From assembly GCA_029298735.1 (NCBI GenBank), contig JANSLP010000006.1:124001-188000 (forward strand): a stretch of 64,000 nt of DNA. The letters run 5' to 3'. This DNA is from Ophiostoma sp. CBS 140.51. Taxonomy: Eukaryota; Ascomycota; Sordariomycetes; Ophiostomatales; Ophiostomataceae. This document shows positions 57,375 through 64,000 of the stretch, one piece after another. Under the pieces are notes generated by a model, which saw only the letters and a list, made by a program, of their open reading frames with translations, ran no database searches and was not told the DNA's origin. Position numbers and translations under genes: made by a program. Within the stretch, counting starts at the first letter, position 1, and the number at the start of each line of letters is the position of its first letter.

Positions 57375-59814
57375 TTATAGTTTATCCAGCTTGGCCGTAA
57401 CATTGATGCTCTGCGCTGTGATAAAGACAGACGACAGAGACATGAAGAATGCCGCAATGGAGCTACAAAGAGGTTAGCAGGTGGAAGATATTAAGAGTGG
57501 ACGCGAGGGAGGTACATACGGGGTCAGTTTGAAACCAAAGGGCTCGACAAGCCCAGAAGCCATCGAGAGAGCAACAAGGTTGTAGCCAAAGACCCAGTAC
57601 AGATTGAAATGGAACTGTCTTGTCGTGATGGCAGCCATCCTGTACAGCAGACTGGCGGAGTCGAGTCTGGAGTTGAGAATGACAAGAGAAGCGCCCATGG
57701 GCGTGTATGTTGAGTCACGGTACAGGCCAATACCTACATGCTGTTAAAGTGAAGAAAAAATCAAATTATGAAACGGATCAAGTTCTTACCACCAACCAAA
57801 GGGTTGCCGCGTATTTGCTATCGACAGCAACATACACGGCGAGAACACCGCCCTCCCTGCTTGAGTTTTCAGATGACGATGGAAGGTCCTCCACACCAGA
57901 CTGTTGAAGGTAGCGACGACTGCCGATATGGATGGAGTGCCATTGATCTGCTGCGAGAGACACTTTGCCAGAGACACCAAGGCCGGCATTCTGCGCTACA
58001 TTTCGAAGATTGCGGCAGATCTGTACATGATGCGTGTTCTTGTGGCCCAGTCTCATCAAGCCAGCACCAAAAACGGCTCTTGCTACGGGATGGCCGCCGG
58101 CGAAACGCTCCTCGACAGCACTAATGAGATTCCACAGCGTGTCAGTGCGTCCTTACCATGTAGGTGTCGTGACGAGATCCTCTACATTGAGTCGTGCTTC
58201 CGTCAATGTTCCTGTCTTGTCAAAAATGACTGTACGGGACCGTTGTAGGCGCTTGATGATGTCCATGCCGCCATCGATGAGAATGCCACGCTTGGCAGCG
58301 GCGGCTGCCATGTTGTTAGAAGTCTTCTCAGCAAAGTAAAATCACAGGGATGAGGACTTACAAATAAATGCAACGCTCACGGACGGAATAGCAAGTCCAA
58401 GGGCACATGCGCATGCACTCGTTAGAATGGTCATGGTCTTCAACGCACAGCTATGGAGCAAGGAATAGATAGAGTCGGATCCGAGCACAAAGTCGCCCAC
58501 CGTCTTGTTAACTGCAGCGATTCACCTGTCGCCATAGACTGATTCACTAGAGACTTGCCATCAGAGACATAGCAGTCACAAGGAATCATGCTATGCGGCC
58601 AGACGACAATGCTATCTTGAGAGCGTAGGTACGACGCCGGGACAACCTACAAATGTTAGTTTCCAAACTGATATAACGTGCAATGGATGGAGGGAAGTAA
58701 AAAAGACCTACCTGTCTTGACAGATGAAGCGTTGAATAATTGGTCTTGTGAAGCGGCTTATAGAGGCCCATAAAGAAGCCAAAGGCTGACCTGCGTGACG
58801 AAGCCTCAAGATAACGGCCAGACACGACAACCAACGTTAAACCGACGGTCGTAAAGTTGGGGCTTGATGTCGTAGATGCACCGCCAAAGATAAAGTCACA
58901 CAGCGAGACTGCGAGTCCCAGGACAATGGAGAGCGAGATGAGCGTGTTCATATTGACAACACCGCCACCACCGCTGATGCCTTGTCCGGACATCAGCTTC
59001 TCCCAGTTGATCCAGCCCCAGCCGTCTTTGTGAATCCACGGGACCAGCTGAACCTGAATATAAAAGGCTGTGGCTAGGGTTGCGGCGTTTAGCAATGCCC
59101 GGATGGCTCCAGGTAGGAATGCAATATTTCCCCAGTAGAGGATCTGTAGCACACCGACAATGCGCACAAGCTGTGATATGCAGTAGGCAAAGCTTGGAGA
59201 TGTGCTCTTTGGCGTTGAGGAGCTGGAGCACCTGTTTTGGCTTTAGTGGGCTGAGTGTGGCATCGTAGCCGAGATCTGTGATGGCTTTAATAACAACATC
59301 ACTGTCGACAATCTAGCTGACTTTGGCACAATGGTCGCTTGTTGCAGCGGGAGGATACTCGAATGTTGTTTACCCCATTGATCTTGCCGACAGTATCTTC
59401 GACGGCCGATGTGCAGGCCGAACAGGTCATGCCGTCGATGCTCACAACAAAGTTCGAGCCGTCAGCCGCTGGCGGCTTCGGTATTGCAGCCTTCTCACTG
59501 TCATTGTCAATATCTCTGATAAATGTCTCGATGCCATCCTCATCGTTGTAGCGGATCCCATTGTCAAGATCAAAGAACTGGCTGGCCTTGACGAGCTGCC
59601 CGACGCAGTACGCTGCAATGTAACAGCAGGCCATATTGATGTGAGGATGCTTGGTGCAGGGCCCTGAGGGCAATAATACGAGTGCAACGGGAAAATGAGG
59701 TCTCACAGAGACATGATGATGTGACAATGCTGGACACGGACAGACAAAGGGCGACGTGAATCTACGAATGTAGATAGGCAACACCAAACCCCAAAACTGT
59801 GTAACGCACTGCAC
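57375..59814 (-). pseudogene. Decayed copper-type P1B ATPase
   Basis: Pieces of a heavy-metal-transporting P-type ATPase lie in order on the minus strand, but no frame joins them. From the 5' end: a metal-binding HMA domain (FVVSIDGMTCSACTSAVED) whose end is spread over three frames near 59310-59370. Then membrane segments (FLPGAIRALLNAATLATAFY, NMNTLISLSIVLGLAVSL), the actuator TGES motif (about 58545), a one-base frame break directly after it, and a membrane segment with CAC in place of the ion-binding CPC. The phosphorylation motif DKTGTLT (about 58230), the HP motif of the nucleotide domain, and a final membrane pair ending NVTAKLDKL follow. The part from MLTGD to GDGIND is missing, as is roughly a hundred residues between the actuator and the CAC segment. 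It cannot encode a working pump. The N-terminal boundary is uncertain. Confidence 0.85.
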
Positions 59815-60591
59815 TCCTGACGCATACCCCGAGATCTGACGATGGAATCTTCGACGCCAAATTCATGTGTTCCAGCGACACGAAACATGCTGCCCGCCGG
59901 GGATCACGAGAGATTGCATCTGGGGTACGGAAGTACGATGGTGTGGGGTAACGGAAAGGTGGACCAGAATAAAGTGGTGTGGAGAATTTGTGGAGAAATG
60001 TTGCGGTCCGCTGTACGGACCGCACAACGCTAACCTAGTTTGGACAGTACCTTCCGTACCGGCACTTTTGCTTTCTTTACGGGCCCTCTGCGGATTGGGG
60101 GCCGGTCCGACGACAAAAGATGAAGCTCTGTACGGAGAGCGTACGGAAAACACATAGAGCTTGCGATGCTTATTTTGTAAATTTTATGATTTGTATTGAG
60201 CTGTGAATGGCTTCCGCAGCTATCACTAGATTGAACCATACAATCGGCTCCGAGTAGGTCTCTGCTATTTGCCTTGCAGAGAGATAGCCTTGCCATGTCG
60301 GGTGGAGCATGGGCCTACGGAGCTTTTACACTGCTTGTCTCGTGATTCCGTGAACAGATATTGTCGCTCACTCGTATCTATGTCTGTTCGCGAATGAGAT
60401 ATTGGTTCTAGCCCTTTAGCGCGGCTCTCTTTGTGCGTCTTCAAAACAGATATATGCAGGTCGGGCAACATCGGCGAACTTTCCCTTCACCAAGCATCAC
60501 GAAAACTATCACATGAAACCATCGCCTGTGTACACCCGACGTGCATAACCTAGCAGTCTAGACCTTTCTATTTTTTTTTTGTGCATTAGCA
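59815..60591. promoter_or_regulatory. Divergent region with a GTACGGA cluster and a palindrome
   Basis: GTACGGA or its complement occurs at 59925-59931, 60013-60019, 60053-60059, 60130-60136 and 60141-60147, far more than chance in 223 bp. One copy lies in a 9-bp inverted repeat (60002-60010 and 60016-60024, 5-nt spacer) that also presents CCG-N5-CGG, the arrangement bound by Zn2Cys6 regulators. A long T run (60571-60580) lies just upstream of the ATG at 60592. No gene in the region. Confidence 0.5.
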
Positions 60592-62215
60592 ATGGCTTCC
60601 TCCCCCGTCGCCTTGTCGACGACTGCGTCGAATACGGCAGTCTCGAAGCCTTCTCTCGTCCGGGGTACTAAGTCGGTGCCGTTGATTGAGGAACCTATTA
60701 GCCACCTCATCGAGCAGACGGCATCTAAGTTTGACGACCGGACGGCTGTCTGTGTGCCATGGCAGCAAATCAACCTCTCTTACCAGGCGATGGCGGAGCG
60801 CAGCCGCAGCATGTCCAAAGTGCTTCTTGCGGCTGGCCTGAAGCACGGAGATGTCGTTGGCATCATGGCGGGCAACCGCTACGAGTATATCGAGACACCT
60901 CTCGCTGGTGGCCGTATCGGATGCCCCGTCGTCCTCATAAACAATATGTTCTCGCCGATCGAGCTCGAGCAGGCCATGGGCCGTGTCTGTATGTATTTTG
61001 GCCTTTTCCGTTTTGTTATGTTTACGTCAGCTAACTTTAGACTTCACAGAATGCACGGTCTTGGTTATTGCCTCATCGATTGGTCCTCGCATTATGGGCG
61101 AACATATCAAGAACACTCTTACCAAGTTTACACGCAAGGACGGACTACGCCATGTCGTCGTACTTGGTGAGACAAAGGACCGGGGCGACGACCGGGCCAC
61201 CCGGTATGAGTCGTTCTTTGCCGAAGCCAATGTCCCGGCCACCGACGCCGAGCTCAAGAAGGCAGAATCTCGCGTTGTGGTCAACGATATCCTGAACCTT
61301 CAGTTCACTTCTGGCACTACTGGTTGGCCGAAGGCAGAATGTCTGACGCACCGGTAAGTTCTCCATAATTAAAGTAAAATCAGTGCCTGTAAACATAAAA
61401 ACAGAACGCTAACATATAACAGGAATATTCTCAATGATGCCATGTTTGTTGGTGCAGCCATGAAGCTGACGCCGGTTGATGTTGTCTCGTGCCCGCCGCG
61501 GTTGTTCCACTGCTTCGGCCTCGTCATGGGTTTCCTGGCTTCGCACTACTACGGCAGTGCCATCGTGTACCCGTCGGATACCTTCAACGCCGAAAAGACC
61601 ATCGAGTCGGTGTTGCGGGAGCGTGTCACCGCACTTCTTGGCGTGCCGACCATGTTCTTTGCGCAGCTCGAGGCACTTGACAAGAACCCGCGCCAATTTA
61701 CCACGGTTCGGACGGGTCTTGCCGCTGGCTCGCAGGTGCCGGCACCGTTGATGGAGTCTATCCTGCGTCGCATGAATGTCCCTTCGATGCTCATCACGTA
61801 CGGCATGATGGAGATGAGCCCTGTCACCTTCATCACTGCCATTGATGACACGCAGGGCAAGCGCTTCAACTCCATCGGCCGCGTTCTGCCCCACACGGAC
61901 TGCAAGGTTGTCGATTCTCGTGGCCGCACGGTGCCCATTGGTCAACGCGGCGAGCTCTGTACGGCCGGCTTCCCGCTTCAACGTGGCTACTGGAAAGACG
62001 AGGAGAAGATGCGTGAGGTCATGAAGGAAGATGAGACTGGCTTGCGCTGGATGTATACTGGTGATGAAGGTTACCTCGATGCTGAGGGCTATGCCTATGT
62101 CACCTGCCGGATCAAGGATCTGATTATCAGAGGTGAGTTTCTACATTTTCTGCGCACAGTACAGCACAACTGCAAACGAGATTGCTCTTCCGCAATTATA
62201 TTTACTTTTTTTTAG
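60592..62215 (+). CDS. AMP-dependent acyl-CoA synthetase-like gene, C-terminally truncated
   Basis: An ANL-superfamily adenylating enzyme; intact relatives activate carboxylic acids as acyl-AMP and then acyl-CoA. Three intact exons (60592-60988, 61041-61353, 61423-62132) encode the large N-terminal domain. It carries the phosphate loop FTSGTTGWPKAECLTHR, the LFHCFGLVMGFLA substrate region, TYGMMEMSP (A5), YTGDEGYLD (A7) and RIKDLIIRG (A8). The family should continue into a C-terminal domain of about 100 residues that bears the catalytic Lys. Here the next sequence is an intron-like GTGAGT and then part of an unrelated transcription factor. Read through, the protein gains 28 foreign residues and stops at 62215; spliced to the next AG (62215) it would stop 20 codons later. 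It is therefore probably inactive, about 500 residues. Confidence 0.75.
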
Positions 62216-63541
62216 AACAAGCTCTGGATGGCTCAAGATTGGTCTGGAAGTGCACATCGCGCAGGACCTGCAGCTGATATCAGAACCTAAAGCGACCCTT
62301 GGACTTACAGCGAGCGAAGAAGAAGAGCGCCGGCGGACATTCTGGTCCATTTATCTGCTGGACAAGCTGGTCTCGTGCGGACAGGGACGCCCGCCAGCAA
62401 TTGCCGACGAGGACTGCTACGTGCAACTGCCCTGCACACAGGCAGCCTTTTGTACTGGCAACATCCCGAAGACAGCGACGCTACATGCGCTGCTTGGGTG
62501 GAATACCGATGCAACATCGGGAGTTGGCAGTGCTAGTGCGTTTTGGCTGGTTGTGCTATCGGGATCCGCCCTGAGCCGCTGTGCACGCTATGGACTGCAC
62601 CAGCGCGATGTGCAAGACGCGCTGCCATAGGGCTCCAAGTCGGAGTTTGCCTCGCATGGCTCAACACTGCTACTGGTGGAGCATCACCTCCAGGCCGAGG
62701 CGCAGCTGCAGCCTCTCTCCGCACTCGCAGACCGCTACCGTCGGCCAGACGGGACCATTGATCATGATATAGCGAGCCACATTGCGTTTGCACGCACGAC
62801 ATTCCACCTAGCGTCCTGCTTCTGCGGCTCCGGAAGCTCTCCTGTCGCACGCCACCCAACTTCTTGGTGCGCTCAGCGGAGTTGTGCCTGACGCACGCGC
62901 CCGCTCTTATCGAGCTGCTTCATGATGCGGCGGCGGCTGGGCTTCATGTGCAGTCGTCCTTCTACGCGTACTCTGTGGCCGTCGGACTCGCCAATCACGA
63001 ATCGGACAGTAAAATTGTTGTGGCACATCAATTGTACCTGTCGATGTGGCAAGAGATTGGACAGGTCTGGGAGCACGCATCAAAGATGGTATGTATAAGT
63101 ACAAGCAGTATACGTGCACACGTTCTCCTTTCTTCCTTTTTTTTTCATCTCATTTCCTTTTTTTTCGGATCGCCCATGCCTATGTCTGGCCTCTGTCCTG
63201 TGTGACTGTCGACAATCCACTAACGCTTCAATTAGTACTTCCAGCTGTTGCTGTTTGACAACCAGGGCCTGTCGCTTGCCCAGAGTCTCAACAACACGAT
63301 TGCTGGCGAGGAGCTGAACCCCGTCGTCGAAGCGGTGTTCTGGTCGATGGTCGACTACGACACGATGTGAAACAGCTCGGGCCCTGTCGAGACGCTGTTG
63401 GGCTCTGTGTCGATGGACCAAATCACGCTGCCCGGATCCGTCGACCTGGCGCTGTGCTTTAGTAGTGTCGACAACAACAGCGAATGCTTCCCCATCACCA
63501 CCGACAACAGGGACGCCGCGACCAATTACCCAGTGTTCTGA
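62216..63541 (+). pseudogene. Remnant of a fungal-specific transcription factor domain
   Basis: The middle and end of a Zn2Cys6-type regulator (fungal_trans domain) without its N-terminal zinc cluster. It begins with SSGWLKIGLEVHIAQDLQL and then EEEERRRTFWSIYLLDKLVS, CGQGRPPAIADEDC, the most conserved part of this domain. Three lesions break it: an in-frame TAG at 62628-62630, a frameshift near 62815, and an in-frame TGA at 63368-63370, with domain-like sequence (LLLVEHHLQAEAQLQPLSAL; LYLSMWQEIGQVWEHASKM) continuing after each. An intron remnant at about 63090-63235 has good splice signals. Its beginning abuts the truncated acyl-CoA synthetase gene, so a deletion or rearrangement joined the two. 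Confidence 0.82.
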
Positions 63542-64000
63542 TTCAGTGTTGCGACCCACGACCCACGATCCAGAGCTGCGAGTTCTATTTCATCAAGGGT
63601 GTTCATGCAGGTATTGGGGTTTTGTATTGATACATTGCAAACTGTGGCAAATGAAGAAGGTGGGACAATATTGGGGTGGAGTCCGGAGCAACGGCAGCCC
63701 ACAGGTCTGGGTGAAGGGCTGTTGCAACATGATTTTTTTTTAGGTTGGTTGGTTGGTTGGTTCAAAAGGATGAGGGGCACTGGGGCGAAAGGAGGGAAGG
63801 GAGGGACGCATGGTACGACAACACGTTCGATTGCGAGTGCGATTTCAATCTCAAATGGTTTATTTTCTCGCAATTCTCGCAATTTTCGCACAAGGACAAA
63901 AGGCAAACGAACAACAGAACGACAGAAATTGAATCCAAATTTTCCAAGTGAAAAGAAGAGCGGTTTTGGCAATATGTTGTGCCGATCTTGGATGCTGCTC
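63542..64000. other. Window end without a gene
   Basis: Short frames only. A GGTTGGTTGGTT tract lies at 63743-63762. Nothing else is recognised; a gene may start outside the window. Confidence 0.5.

Overview
The window reads as nuclear DNA of a filamentous ascomycete, most likely a Sordariomycete. The evidence is short introns of about 50-100 nt with GTRNGT donors and YAG acceptors, a PacC regulator with three zinc fingers, a mus-52-type Ku80, a Stb3/Sin3-binding protein, and a tRNA-Gln with a short intron after position 37. I cannot fix the genus; Ophiostomatales would fit but is a guess.

Layout. From 1 to 8045: G-protein gamma subunit (+), a SelW/Rdx thioredoxin-like protein (+), and the PP1 catalytic subunit (-). 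From 8 to 26 kb: a dsRNA-binding-motif-like protein (+), a Ser/Thr-rich protein with a helical C-terminus (-), a 1120-residue Pro-rich protein ending in a ZZ-like zinc site (-), and 6-phosphogluconolactonase (-). From 28.9 to 41 kb: tRNA-Gln(UUG) (-), a PHO13-type phosphatase (+), a SET/MYND protein (+), PacC (-) and Stb3 (-). From 45.8 to 57 kb: DNA topoisomerase III (-), a DUF1295 membrane reductase-like protein (+), an unrecognised 194-residue protein (+), a TMEM205/DUF4149 membrane protein (-) and Ku80 (+). From 57.4 to 63.5 kb there is a patch of decay: a broken copper-type P-ATPase (-), an acyl-CoA-synthetase-like gene that has lost its C-terminal domain (+), and directly joined to it the remains of a fungal transcription factor (+).

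The intact genes are mostly signalling (G gamma, PP1, PacC, Stb3) and genome maintenance (Top3, Ku80), with no sign of an operon or metabolic cluster. Two short divergent promoters stand out (Top3/DUF1295, 683 bp; TMEM205-like/Ku80, 609 bp), while several regulatory genes have 3-5 kb of upstream DNA without a supportable gene. The strongest regulatory signal is a cluster of eight PacC-type GCCAAG hexamers within 226 bp, 0.8-1.05 kb upstream of pacC itself, which suggests autoregulation. Exon boundaries were worked out by hand from frame continuity and splice consensus; no alignment or search was run.
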